Shown here in pieces: positions 8,649 through 17,505 of a stretch of DNA of 64,000 bases; positions within the stretch are counted from its first letter, which is position 1, and each line of letters starts with the position of its first letter. The notes beneath the pieces were generated by a model that worked only from the letters and a program-made list of their open reading frames with translations, was not told the DNA's origin and did not search any database. A program made the translations under genes and the position numbers. The DNA lies in assembly GCF_000242435.1 (NCBI RefSeq), contig NZ_JH591189.1:177235-241234 (forward strand). The letters are read 5' to 3'. The stretch comes from Dialister succinatiphilus YIT 11850. Lineage in GTDB: Bacteria; Bacillota; Negativicutes; Veillonellales; Dialisteraceae.

Positions 8649-10532
8649 CTAGTTATTACTTTCGCTCTTTCGCGCGATATCCAGTCGTTCTTTGAAATAT
8701 TTCTGAAGGTTTTTATCCCTACAGAAAATATAACACCCCAGGGTACCTCTGGTCAGCAGTACTTTGTAAATATTTTTAATCAGCCGGGTCAGTTCTTCCG
8801 GCTTTTCCTTCAAGCCTTTCTTACCGCTGGCATCAAAGTAGTTTGAAGCGTCTGCTTCAAGTCTACCGGTATCCGGGTCATAGCGAAGGTCGTTACCGAT
8901 AATGACGCCAATATAGTCTTTTTCCTGGCCCTGAATGGTATGAACGCAGCCGATCTGATCCTTTTTATCAGGGTCAATGGCCCAGGTGTACTGGTTCTTA
9001 TGGCTGTTCCAGGGTTTGGCAAAACTGTATTCCGGCATGCTGACATCATGAATCTGGGCGTCGCTGTTGCCGTCAGCTATGGAAGTCCAGGGCCATGCAA
9101 ATCCAGCTACCATGCGGGCATCATATCCTTCTTTATTTTTTTCATTGATGGCATCAGCCAGTTCATTGGGGCTGTCGAAGAGACGGACGTCGTAGTTCTT
9201 GTTATTCCAGGAGTCAAAGTTAGCGGTTTTCTGAATCTGGAGAACATCGTCAATCCAGTTGATGAATCCATCTTCTCCGGAGCAGCGGAATTGAGCACTG
9301 AGGTGAACTTTGATGATATCGGAATTTCTATGTCTTGCCATGGTTTCAATCAGGTCGACTGTACCCTCATCGTCAGGACGGATGCGCTGTGCATCATCGA
9401 TGAAGAATACATTGACCCTTGAGGCACGTATGATGTCATCTACCTGGCTGTCACCACGGTACATGAAGGCACCTTTTGCCTTTAATCTGTGCGCTTCGTC
9501 TACAATAAGAACATCAAACACTTCAGAATCATCGTTGTAGAATCCTGCAGATCCGGTAAATATCTTTTTCAGCCGACCTTTCTTTTCGACCTTGTGGGAG
9601 GCCAGCTCATCAACCAAAGCTTCTTTGAAAGCGGCATTGGGAGCTACGTACATGACGTTCAAACCCTGCTGCATGAGGTGAACAAGGGCATTGACTGCAA
9701 CGACGGACTTGCCGGTACCGGGGCCGCCATTGACTATAATGGTGGTCCTTTTTGTGGCGGTGGTGGCATATTTCATAATCTGGTCGTAGGCAATCTGCTG
9801 CTCATTCAGGAGGGTAAATACACGGTTACCCTGGAATAACCCGGTTATGTAGTCTACGAACTGCCTTGCCGGTTTAATTTTACCGTTTTCAATCTGGTAC
9901 AGTATATCCATGCCTTTGCCATGGCCTACGTGCTTTTTAATAAAGGCTTCCAGTTTTTTTGTGTCGTCCTTGAAAAAAACTGGCGTATCCTGGCAGATAG
10001 TGCTGTACTGGTCTGACAGGAGGGGTTCGGGATGATTTTCTTTATAGTTGTGAAGATAAGCGCAGGAGAAGGGGATAAGGTCTGTGTTTTCCAAGGCTGT
10101 ACTCATATCCGTCATATACTGCTTATAGGAATAGGCCTGATAAGCCGGGTGAGTGGTCTCACGCATACCGCCGCCTAAAAAAGTACGTACCGTATAATTT
10201 AACCCCTCTACTGCCTGGGCTGATTCCCACTGCTTCAGCTCTACAATGATAAAGTTCTTGTTGTTTTCTTCATCGTGGCCACTGATAAGAAAATCGATTC
10301 TCTTTCCTGTACCTGGAAGGTTATATTCAAGAAGTATCCCGCAGTCATCAGGAACATGGGCACGCCTGACACGGTTATTCATAAAGGATAGGGAATTCTG
10401 CCATGAACGCTGTTCATTTGGTGAAACAGTACCATGGCGCATGATGCGGAACCGGGCAATCATTTTTTCAACGATTTCATCATTGTCGACATCGTCCATA
10501 AATCCACGGGCCGTGTTTTCGTAAATAATCAT
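8649..10532 (-). CDS. PD-(D/E)XK nuclease - SF1-like helicase (DUF2075), copy 1
   Basis: First gene of the minus-strand pair, 627 residues, clearly paralogous to its neighbour along the whole length (both share ENSL/QNSL, GILLEY, D...IIELKQW or IIVELKQW, the Walker blocks and the C-terminal LLTRG). Nuclease residues D80, E98 and K100; Walker A GGPGTGKS at 279-286; Walker B VLIVDEAHRL; FFIDDAQRIRPDDEG; C-terminal CVHTIQGQEKDYIGVIIG. The start has AAGGAGG 7 bp upstream. Divergence between the two copies is high enough to suggest an old duplication with separate roles rather than a recent one. Likely DNA- or RNA-acting helicase-nuclease, cytoplasmic; biological role inferred only from neighbourhood and family. 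Confidence 0.85.
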   Translation of the reverse strand: MIIYENTARGFMDDVDNDEIVEKMIARFRIMRHGTVSPNEQRSWQNSLSFMNNRVRRAHVPDDCGILLEYNLPGTGKRIDFLISGHDEENNKNFIIVELKQWESAQAVEGLNYTVRTFLGGGMRETTHPAYQAYSYKQYMTDMSTALENTDLIPFSCAYLHNYKENHPEPLLSDQYSTICQDTPVFFKDDTKKLEAFIKKHVGHGKGMDILYQIENGKIKPARQFVDYITGLFQGNRVFTLLNEQQIAYDQIMKYATTATKRTTIIVNGGPGTGKSVVAVNALVHLMQQGLNVMYVAPNAAFKEALVDELASHKVEKKGRLKKIFTGSAGFYNDDSEVFDVLIVDEAHRLKAKGAFMYRGDSQVDDIIRASRVNVFFIDDAQRIRPDDEGTVDLIETMARHRNSDIIKVHLSAQFRCSGEDGFINWIDDVLQIQKTANFDSWNNKNYDVRLFDSPNELADAINEKNKEGYDARMVAGFAWPWTSIADGNSDAQIHDVSMPEYSFAKPWNSHKNQYTWAIDPDKKDQIGCVHTIQGQEKDYIGVIIGNDLRYDPDTGRLEADASNYFDASGKKGLKEKPEELTRLIKNIYKVLLTRGTLGCYIFCRDKNLQKYFKERLDIARKSESNN

Positions 10533-10563
10533 TTGGTGCCTCCTTAGCCTTAACTTAATTCAT

Positions 10564-10581
10564 ATTGTAGCACAATGCTAC
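10564..10581 (-). promoter_or_regulatory. -10 element and overlapping palindrome for DUF2075 operon
   Basis: On the minus strand TACAAT (plus positions 10564-10569) lies about 30 bp before the start of the DUF2075 pair. A perfect palindrome GTAGCA-CAA-TGCTAC (10567-10581) overlaps it and could be a repressor site. No convincing -35 hexamer at normal spacing. Confidence 0.4.
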
Positions 10582-10627
10582 GTAATGAACAGGTCAACAT
10601 GGTAGCTTTCATCTATGAATCTGTACT

Positions 10628-10654
10628 ATTCTCTACAAAAGAGAATGGTATAAT
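10628..10654 (+). promoter_or_regulatory. Extended -10 promoter with inverted repeat for MazG-like gene
   Basis: TGGTATAAT (10646-10654) is an extended -10 element 20 bp before the gene at 10675. A 7-bp inverted repeat ATTCTCT/AGAGAAT (10628-10634 and 10640-10646) abuts it and may be an operator. Confidence 0.5.
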
Positions 10655-10674
10655 GAAACCAAGGAGGAATGACC

Positions 10675-11016
10675 ATGCATAAAGGAATCAGTAGTGAAAT
10701 GATTAAGCAGGTAATTGCTTTTTCAAAAGACCGGGATTGGGAGCAGTTTCATAATCCGAAAGATCTTGCCATTTCGATATCCATCGAGGCAGCAGAACTT
10801 CTCGAAAATTTCCAGTGGACTGGCTCTTCTACAGAAGGTAAAGATTCGAAAAATATGAAAGAAGAACTGGCGGATGTAATGATTTACTGCATTCTCATGG
10901 GACATGCCATGAATGTGGATCTGGAATCCATCATCCGAGAGAAGCTGGTGCAGGATGGGGAAAAATATCCGGTTTCTAAGGCAAAGGGGAATGCTAAAAA
11001 ATATACGGAATTCTGA
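10675..11016 (+). CDS. MazG-like nucleotide pyrophosphohydrolase
   Basis: Small all-alpha NTP pyrophosphohydrolase of the MazG/RS21-C6 (dCTPase-like) group, 113 residues. Seen: the helix pair SIEAAELLENFQW and KEELADVMIYCILMG, which carries the conserved E..E/E..D metal-binding residues of the family. Such enzymes hydrolyse (d)NTPs to monophosphate and pyrophosphate, cleaning damaged nucleotides or altering nucleotide pools. The ATG at 10675 is chosen because AAGGAGG lies 7 bp upstream; an in-frame ATG at 10669 is too close to it. It is transcribed divergently from the nuclease-helicase pair and ends in its own terminator, so it is a single-gene unit. Confidence 0.85.
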   Translation: MHKGISSEMIKQVIAFSKDRDWEQFHNPKDLAISISIEAAELLENFQWTGSSTEGKDSKNMKEELADVMIYCILMGHAMNVDLESIIREKLVQDGEKYPVSKAKGNAKKYTEF

Positions 11017-11062
11017 TGGGATGGTTTCTGTTTCTTTGTCCCTTTGCTTAGAAAAACAGCGA

Positions 11063-11112
11063 AAAATCGGAGCCCTATGAACTGATTTGTAGTTCCATAA
11101 GGCTCCGATTTT
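11063..11112 (+). terminator. Terminator between MazG-like gene and secreted-protein gene
   Basis: 12-bp perfect arms (AAAATCGGAGCC and complement) with further near-pairing inside and A/T runs at both edges; suits both convergent genes. Confidence 0.75.
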
Positions 11113-11142
11113 ATGTTTTCAGAAAAGCCAGATAATAGTAAT

Positions 11143-11592
11143 TTATTGTGCGGCTTTCTTTTTCATTTGGCTATAGTACTTAGTGCCTTTATCTGAATCA
11201 TGCATGAGGTTCATTAACTCTTCTGCCCGTTCGTAAGTGAATCCACAATAGTCTGCGTATTCTACCAATGGATTACCTCGGAGTTCCCGTTTGTGTCTCA
11301 TATAGGCTCTTCGTTGTTCACGAGACATGTTGGATACTTCTTTTAAGTCCTGCATCCTTCGTGCGTGACGGAAAATCATATATGTTTTCGTCCGTTCTGC
11401 TTCTTCAGTGGTCATAAGATTCTGATTAACCAGTTCCTGCAGATAGTAGCCGATTACTTTGGGGTTATGAGGCTCTGTCCCTTTCAGTTCCAATGGAACG
11501 ATCAGCGGCTCTGGCATGCGTGCTTCTGAAAGACAGGGAGAGAGGGCAGTAAAGGCAAGAAATAATGCAATGAGTTGCAGCTTAGAATTCAT
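11143..11592 (-). CDS. Small secreted protein downstream of TonB receptor
   Basis: 149-residue protein with a clear signal peptide (MNSKLQLIALFLAFTALSPCLSEA) and a polar, helical, basic mature part with many Arg and Lys. No family recognised. Its start lies 11 bp inside the end of the TonB receptor gene, so the two are co-transcribed and probably translationally coupled. Inference: periplasmic or surface accessory factor for uptake of the receptor's ligand, for example a binding or stabilising protein. No lipobox is present. Confidence 0.65.
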   Translation of the reverse strand: MNSKLQLIALFLAFTALSPCLSEARMPEPLIVPLELKGTEPHNPKVIGYYLQELVNQNLMTTEEAERTKTYMIFRHARRMQDLKEVSNMSREQRRAYMRHKRELRGNPLVEYADYCGFTYERAEELMNLMHDSDKGTKYYSQMKKKAAQ

Positions 11593-13729
11593 AAGAGAGT
11601 TTCACCGTATACGTCCTTCCTGCTCCATAGTAGTACCAGGACCAATAGTCTTTATCCAGAAGATTATCAATAGCAAGGCCTATGGTTGCGCCCTTGGCAA
11701 ATTTATAGTTAGCACCCAGATTTATGGTATAGATGGCATCGTAGGAGTAGAGATGATGGGGAATGTCACCTTTCTCATTTCTGTCACTGACATACTGTGC
11801 TTCGACATAAGCATCCCATAAAGGCTTCTGATAGTTCAGTCCGGCATGGAAGATGTGCCTTGGGATGCTGTAAATCCGCTCACCTTCGTCATCGGTGGCT
11901 CTTTCATAGGCATAGTTGGCATAAGCGGACAAAGAGTCATTAAACTTCTGGCGGACTTCCATTTCAAACCCTGTTCTCTTTGCTTTTTCTTTATTGATAA
12001 AGGTGCTGTATTTTCCAGCACGCTCAGTGGTGATGAGGTCCTTCGTTTTAGCATGGTAGACATCGAAGTTGATCTGCGTCTTTTTGAAAGACTTCTTGAT
12101 TCCTGCTTCGATGGTATCTGTCTTCTCCGGCTTTAATGATGGATTTCCGATATATCTTCCATCAAAACGGTACAGCTTATATAGTGTAGGTGCATTAAAA
12201 GAATGACCGTAGGAAATGTAATAGGTGGTGGAGCTGTTAGGCAGGTATTCCAAAGAGAATTTGGGGCTGAGTTCATTATATGTCTTTGTATCCCTTGTAA
12301 TATCTAAATACTGACCGTCCTTAGTGCCTCTGAAGAATCCACCATATTTTTTATAATGATCCAGGCGAAGTCCTGCATAGGCATTCCAGTTATCATTGAA
12401 TTTATACTTATCTTGTACAAATACAGAAGAAATTAAATTCTTACCGCCCTGTGTTACAACGTCTTTTGTGATAGAACCCCAGTTGTGCCAGTGAGCCAGT
12501 TTGCTCTGGTTGTAGGTCATGGAGTCCCGCTGAATATCAAAACCACTGACAAGGGTATTTTTACCGATGTCCCAGGTTTTCTGGAAGTCAGCTTTGTAGG
12601 ATTTATTTGGATAATGATTACGGCTTCCTGGGCCTTCCCCAGCCAGGTCACTGCCTGTAGAATAACCATCATCTTTGGAATTAACGAGTCCGGCGCTGAA
12701 AAGAATCTGGTTGGCGTCATCCTTATAGGTGAAGGAGTGGATGTCTGTTTTCTTCTTCCCATAATAGTCGGTAAAATCAGCTTCACTGAAGTTATAATAT
12801 TTGCCGTCAGGAAGAAGGACACTGCCATTAAAAAGTTCATTCCCATCGGCATCATGGATGTAGGAAACAGGATCTTTGCTGTAATACTTAAAATAGTCAT
12901 GAGTGTACTGGTACATCATGGATTTTGTATCGCTGAAATTGTATCTCAGCTTAAAATTATAAGTATTATCTTTGCTGGCGGTGGTTCCTGGATTGCCTAG
13001 GATGTAAATGGTATCTCCGGCATGGTTCTTGGATTCTTCATATCCAGTACCTACTGTACCGGTAGGAGTCTTAGTTGCGCCTTTCTTTGTATAGGAAAGT
13101 TTCTTCCTGTATCCATCAGTTCGTCTGTTTTCGTATCCGGCAGAGAAAGACCATTTATCTGTCAGTTTTCGTGTGATATTCACGCCTCTGCGCCATGTGT
13201 CGTGGGATCCGTACTCCGTGTAAATTTTACCACTGTTTTTGTCCGGATTTTTGCTGACAATATTAATTACGCCGCCAACAGCCCTACCACCATAGAGAGA
13301 AGAGCCGGCACCGCGGACTAACTCGATTTTTGCAACATCATCGATTGAAATAGTTGACCAGTTAACACCACCACTGAATCCATTGTTCAATGGCATGCCA
13401 TCGTACAGGACCAGTATATTGCTCTCTCCAAATCCACGAATACTTATTCCACCGGCATTATCTGACATTCCCTGTGGGCGATCACTGTATATACCGGGAA
13501 GATAATTGATAGCTTCGGTGATTGTTCGCACGTTCTTCTGCTTAATCTGGTCTGCAGTGATAACGCTGACGCTGGCGGGTACCTCCGCAGCATTTTCTCT
13601 GATTCTGGTGGCTGTGACCACAATAGGGCTTAACTGATAAACATGCCCACTATCAGCGGCTTCCACTTGCCCTAACCCGGCCAGCATCAATGAGCCCAAA
13701 ACAAACGTTGATAATAATTTCCTTTGCAT
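11582..13729 (-). CDS. TonB-dependent outer-membrane receptor
   Basis: Outer-membrane beta-barrel receptor of 715 residues, CirA/BtuB-like. Signal peptide in the first 25 residues (MQRKLLSTFVLGSLMLAGLGQVEA), a TonB-box-like segment LSPIVVTATRI, the plug domain (SVSVITADQIKQKN, SIRGFGESNILVLYDGMPL, IELVRGAGSSLYGGRAVGGVINIVSK), then barrel strands ending in TVKLSYEF with the terminal Phe recognised by the Bam machinery. I prefer the ATG at 13729, with GAAAGGGG upstream, over a GTG at 13750. Receptors of this type import iron-siderophores, haem or cobalamin using ExbBD-TonB energy; the ligand cannot be read from sequence. A minus-strand TATAAT lies at 13801-13806, next to an A/T-rich stretch that could hold a Fur-type site. 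It shows the host has an outer membrane. Confidence 0.9.
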   Translation of the reverse strand: MQRKLLSTFVLGSLMLAGLGQVEAADSGHVYQLSPIVVTATRIRENAAEVPASVSVITADQIKQKNVRTITEAINYLPGIYSDRPQGMSDNAGGISIRGFGESNILVLYDGMPLNNGFSGGVNWSTISIDDVAKIELVRGAGSSLYGGRAVGGVINIVSKNPDKNSGKIYTEYGSHDTWRRGVNITRKLTDKWSFSAGYENRRTDGYRKKLSYTKKGATKTPTGTVGTGYEESKNHAGDTIYILGNPGTTASKDNTYNFKLRYNFSDTKSMMYQYTHDYFKYYSKDPVSYIHDADGNELFNGSVLLPDGKYYNFSEADFTDYYGKKKTDIHSFTYKDDANQILFSAGLVNSKDDGYSTGSDLAGEGPGSRNHYPNKSYKADFQKTWDIGKNTLVSGFDIQRDSMTYNQSKLAHWHNWGSITKDVVTQGGKNLISSVFVQDKYKFNDNWNAYAGLRLDHYKKYGGFFRGTKDGQYLDITRDTKTYNELSPKFSLEYLPNSSTTYYISYGHSFNAPTLYKLYRFDGRYIGNPSLKPEKTDTIEAGIKKSFKKTQINFDVYHAKTKDLITTERAGKYSTFINKEKAKRTGFEMEVRQKFNDSLSAYANYAYERATDDEGERIYSIPRHIFHAGLNYQKPLWDAYVEAQYVSDRNEKGDIPHHLYSYDAIYTINLGANYKFAKGATIGLAIDNLLDKDYWSWYYYGAGRTYTVKLSYEF

Positions 13730-13750
13730 ACATATTGCCCCTTTCTTCAC

Positions 13751-14339
13751 TTAAGGTATTCTGAATGCGCAGGTTCTCATTATTATTTTATATGAACTTA
13801 ATTATACTATATATTGCCATATTATTCATTTATTATTGGCAAATAAATAATAAAAATGTGAATATGATTAAGGATTGATTCTGCTGTGGCCGCTCTTATA
13901 GCTTGTATAGAGAACATAGCTGCTTTTATTTTGTGAGTCTGGTGATGTTAAAGTCTCAGAATGAAAAGGAAGATTGTCTTTCTGCAGGTACAACGAAGAT
14001 CAGGACTCTTATTGGGAACCGTCTTTTGTTGAATTTAGTATACAATAGGAGAAAAAGGTAATTATTTTTTATACCATGAATTTAATTTCTAGAAAAAGAG
14101 GTTACGGCTATCTTGATTCACATGGTTTCTTGTAGAATTTTATATAGAAAGCATAGGTCTTTTAATCTAGAAAATTCACTGATTTTAGTGTAAAATTCGT
14201 TTTTTATATAGCAAAGGCAGAGCTTTATGCAAATCTTGTATTCGTATCCATTGGGACCAATCATTATAATAAGTATTTAAATAATGTATATTAAACCGAT
14301 TCATTATGTCTGGAATATGTTTATCGGAGGTATAAGTTT
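13751..14339. other. AT-rich divergent intergenic region, no gene seen
   Basis: About 590 bp between the TonB receptor and the helicase gene. I see a minus-strand -10 (13801-13806), the inverted pair TTGCCA/TGGCAA (13814-13819 and 13837-13842), the palindrome TTGG-GA-CCAA at 14251-14260 and a plus-strand TATAAT at 14265-14270 upstream of the helicase. No open frame with a ribosome site and no recognisable riboswitch. Its length is unusual for this gene-dense region; it may be decayed sequence. Confidence 0.5.
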
Positions 14340-17300
14340 ATGAGCCAGCAGGGACCAAACAAAGAGCAGCTTGAGGCTATTAATGCTACGGAGGGACCGG
14401 TACTAATTATTGCTGGTCCAGGGACAGGTAAAACATATACCCTCATAGAGCGTACCATGCATTTGATTAGGGATAAGCATGTTAGGCCGGAAAATATTAT
14501 GGTGTGTACGTTCACCAATAAAGCGGCGAAGGAACTTATTACACGGTTGACCAATCAGCTGACAAAAGACAATATTAACATCAATCTGGATGAAATGTAT
14601 ATAGGCACATTTCATTCCATATGCCTCCGGATTTTAAAGGAATATGCAGAGGATTCTGATTTGGAAAAGAATTATCTGCTGGATGATGAGTTTATACAAA
14701 GCTACATGGTATATTGCCGGCTTTGGGATAAGTTTCGGGAAATAGAAGGTTTTCCTAAGCTGTTTCCTAAATATTTAAACATTTGGAGGAAACCCATTTG
14801 TACATGTCAGAAGATTTGCGGCTATGTCAATGAGCTGAACGAGGAGCTGGTGGATTCGGATAAGCTGGAGGAATGGGCAGAAGGTAAAACGGCTTCCGGA
14901 GCGGGGCGGAAGGGTGAGCATATTCCTGCTAGCAGGAATACTGATCCAGCTATCATTTTATCCGAAATTATGAGGCAATATAATTCTGTGCTTAAAACCA
15001 GAAATATGATTGACTTTTCAAGCATTTTAACGGAAACGTACCGTCTGCTGCAGGGGAATCGTTCTATTCTTTCCAAAATTCAGGAAAAAATCCAATATAT
15101 TATGGTGGATGAGTATCAGGATACGAATTACATCCAGGAGCGGCTTATTTCACTATTGGCAGGGGCAAGGCAGAATGTGTGCGTGGTGGGGGATGATGAC
15201 CAGGCTATGTATCGCTTTCGGGGAGCAACGATTGAAAATATCCTCACATTTCCTGAGCTCTTTTTACCTCGTCCCTGCAAGCAGATAAAGCTGGTAACCA
15301 ATTACCGGTCTAATGACCAAATTGTAGATTTTTATAATTATTGGATGAATGATTATCCTCAAGCTAATGGCATAAAAGCTTTTGCCTGGTCAATGGAGAA
15401 CAAAAATTTTCGGTATCCTAAGAAGATCGTACCGGGAAGGGGAGTGAAGACGAAAAGTCCTGCGGTGGTCTCTATTATAAAGAACGACAAAGATAGCTGG
15501 GAAAGGAACGTCACAGAATTTATTCTGGACCTGAAGGAGAGCGGGAAAATATCTGATTATAATCAGGTCGCAATTTTGTCTTCGTCTATTAAGAGGCGTG
15601 AATGTGTAGATCTTCAGCAGTATATGGCAAGTCAGGGGCTCAAGGTGTATGCACCCAGGGCAGGAGAACTTTTTAATAAGGTGGAGGTTCAATGGGTGAT
15701 TGGCTGCCTGCTGATTATGTTTCCTCAACTGAAGCTGGTTTTCCAGCAGTATGAGCGTGCAAATTTTTATTTGGACATGAAGAAGTATTATACCGAATGC
15801 ATTTTAAATCTGAAGAATTGTATCTTTAATGATTCCCAAAAAAGAGGCAAAAATCTGGATTATTGGGTGCATGATGTACGTAAGAAAATCGGTGCAGCCA
15901 AGGGGAAGTTGCACCTTACCTTCTCCGGCTTAGTGTATGAAATGTTTGCTTTTTGGCCATTTAATGAGATGCTTGCAGTCAATATGGCTGATCCGGACAG
16001 CCATTTGCTTAGACAGAGCCGTAATCTGTCACAACTGGTGAAAATCATAGAATCCGGTGAATTTATTCATGGTATCAGAAGTCTGGATGCGGGGAAATTA
16101 GAATGGAACCTGAGTCAGATGTTTGCCCGCTTCCTTCGCTCTCATCTAGAAATGAAAGACAATGAGTATGAGGATGAGGTGGAGACGGTACCAGAGGGAT
16201 ACGTGCCTTTTCTTACTATTCATCAGTCTAAGGGATTGGAATTTCCGATTGTTATTGTGTTATCCTTGTGGGATTTTCCCTTGGATCAGGTTGATATTGC
16301 GAACTATTACGTAAAGGAGTATACAGGCAGGAACAAATGGGAGCCCTATGAAAGTATCAAATATTTTGACTTTTGGAGAAAATACTATACAGCCTTTTCT
16401 AGAGCCCAGGATCTGCTGATTTTATCATGCTGGCGCAGGGGGGAAATTAAAAGAGAAAGCCCCAGTCCTATATTTGCTTCTCTGCTTGAGACTGTGCCAT
16501 CTGTTGAGGACACTTCTTTTGATATCAATGAGTTCCATTTTGAAAAGGTGAAAAAATCCATCCTAAAGGATACGTATTCCTTTACAACAGATGTGTCGCT
16601 CTATGATTCCTGCCCCATGAGGTACAAGTTTAATCGGGAGATGCACTTTTCGTCGCTGTCCAGTGGGGGTATGATTTTTGGTCAGATGGTTCATGAGACC
16701 ATAGAGGATATTCACAGGGCAGCCATGCGAAAAGATTATGCTTCAATTAATGAAGGAAAAATTCAATCCTGGATGCAGGCTAATTATTCTACTCTGGCTA
16801 AGAGGGAAGGCATTCATTTTAGTGAATCTATACTTAATCAAGCTCGGATTCAGATCATGCGCTATGTGCATGAAGTGGAAAAGTCCATTGGATGGGGTGC
16901 CATTAAGCAGGCGGAGTATGCTATCGAGATGGTGCGAAATGATTACATCATTAAGGGCAAAATCGACTTGATTAGTGCAGGAGATGGAAAGTCTGTCGAT
17001 GGCCGGGCATTTATTGATCTTGTGGATTTTAAGACAGGGCGAAAACTTAAGGAAGAAAGTCCAATGCTCAGAAGATATGAAAAACAGCTTCAGGTTTATG
17101 CCTATCTGATTGAACAGAAAACGTCCTACACAGTCAAAAATATGCGCCTTTATTTTATGGGTGAAAATGATTCAACGCCATGGCTTAGCTTTCCTGCAAG
17201 GTCTTTAAGTTCCACGGAAGTTGAAAAGACGATGGAAAGCTTCGATCATACCGTTCATCAAATTATGAGAAATGATTTTGAACATCGGGCGCCCCTTTCC

Positions 17301-17408
17301 GCTCATGGTAAAATTCCGGAATTCTGTAAGTACTGCGAGTTCAGATACTTCTGTGGGAGAAATGGGATGGGTCCTGACGAAGAGCTATGTAAACATGAGA
17401 CAAGATAG
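14340..17408 (+). CDS. UvrD-like helicase fused to Fe-S PD-(D/E)XK nuclease
   Basis: SF1A helicase-nuclease of 1022 residues. N-terminal half: Walker A AGPGTGKT (motif 26-32), Walker B MVDEYQDT (D257-E258), motif III VVGDDDQAMYRFRGA, motif V TIHQSKGLEFPIVIVLS. C-terminal nuclease of the AddB/RecB type: a leading Cys in LYDSCPMRY (C758), the catalytic block DLVDFKTGRK (D896, K898) and a closing CKYCEFRYFC (C996, C999, C1005); these four Cys are the pattern that holds a 4Fe-4S cluster in AddB and Cas4 nucleases. It resembles an AddA/AddB composite but is shorter and not beside an addAB partner. The next gene, 98 bp downstream, encodes a Upf1-like helicase on the same strand, suggesting a two-protein DNA-processing machine. 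A repair or defence role is inference. Confidence 0.85.
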   Translation: MSQQGPNKEQLEAINATEGPVLIIAGPGTGKTYTLIERTMHLIRDKHVRPENIMVCTFTNKAAKELITRLTNQLTKDNININLDEMYIGTFHSICLRILKEYAEDSDLEKNYLLDDEFIQSYMVYCRLWDKFREIEGFPKLFPKYLNIWRKPICTCQKICGYVNELNEELVDSDKLEEWAEGKTASGAGRKGEHIPASRNTDPAIILSEIMRQYNSVLKTRNMIDFSSILTETYRLLQGNRSILSKIQEKIQYIMVDEYQDTNYIQERLISLLAGARQNVCVVGDDDQAMYRFRGATIENILTFPELFLPRPCKQIKLVTNYRSNDQIVDFYNYWMNDYPQANGIKAFAWSMENKNFRYPKKIVPGRGVKTKSPAVVSIIKNDKDSWERNVTEFILDLKESGKISDYNQVAILSSSIKRRECVDLQQYMASQGLKVYAPRAGELFNKVEVQWVIGCLLIMFPQLKLVFQQYERANFYLDMKKYYTECILNLKNCIFNDSQKRGKNLDYWVHDVRKKIGAAKGKLHLTFSGLVYEMFAFWPFNEMLAVNMADPDSHLLRQSRNLSQLVKIIESGEFIHGIRSLDAGKLEWNLSQMFARFLRSHLEMKDNEYEDEVETVPEGYVPFLTIHQSKGLEFPIVIVLSLWDFPLDQVDIANYYVKEYTGRNKWEPYESIKYFDFWRKYYTAFSRAQDLLILSCWRRGEIKRESPSPIFASLLETVPSVEDTSFDINEFHFEKVKKSILKDTYSFTTDVSLYDSCPMRYKFNREMHFSSLSSGGMIFGQMVHETIEDIHRAAMRKDYASINEGKIQSWMQANYSTLAKREGIHFSESILNQARIQIMRYVHEVEKSIGWGAIKQAEYAIEMVRNDYIIKGKIDLISAGDGKSVDGRAFIDLVDFKTGRKLKEESPMLRRYEKQLQVYAYLIEQKTSYTVKNMRLYFMGENDSTPWLSFPARSLSSTEVEKTMESFDHTVHQIMRNDFEHRAPLSAHGKIPEFCKYCEFRYFCGRNGMGPDEELCKHETR

Positions 17409-17454
17409 AATAGGGGAAAACTATTCTCCCCAATTGGATGTACTTTTTGATAAT

Positions 17455-17490
17455 ATGGTGTTATTTGTTGCGATGGTGTTATTTGTTGCG
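17455..17490 (+). repeat. Two perfect 18-bp tandem repeats
   Basis: ATGGTGTTATTTGTTGCG occurs twice in direct succession just before the ribosome site (AGGAGA) of the Upf1-like gene. Likely replication slippage. Confidence 0.9.
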
Positions 17491-17505
17491 ACAGGAGAGT
17501 TTTAA

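Noticed and set aside
13751..14339. Cobalamin riboswitch or clear Fur box upstream of the TonB receptor
   Set aside because: No B12-box-like consensus seen, and the A/T-rich stretch near 13,774-13,793 matches a Fur site only partly; insufficient to call.
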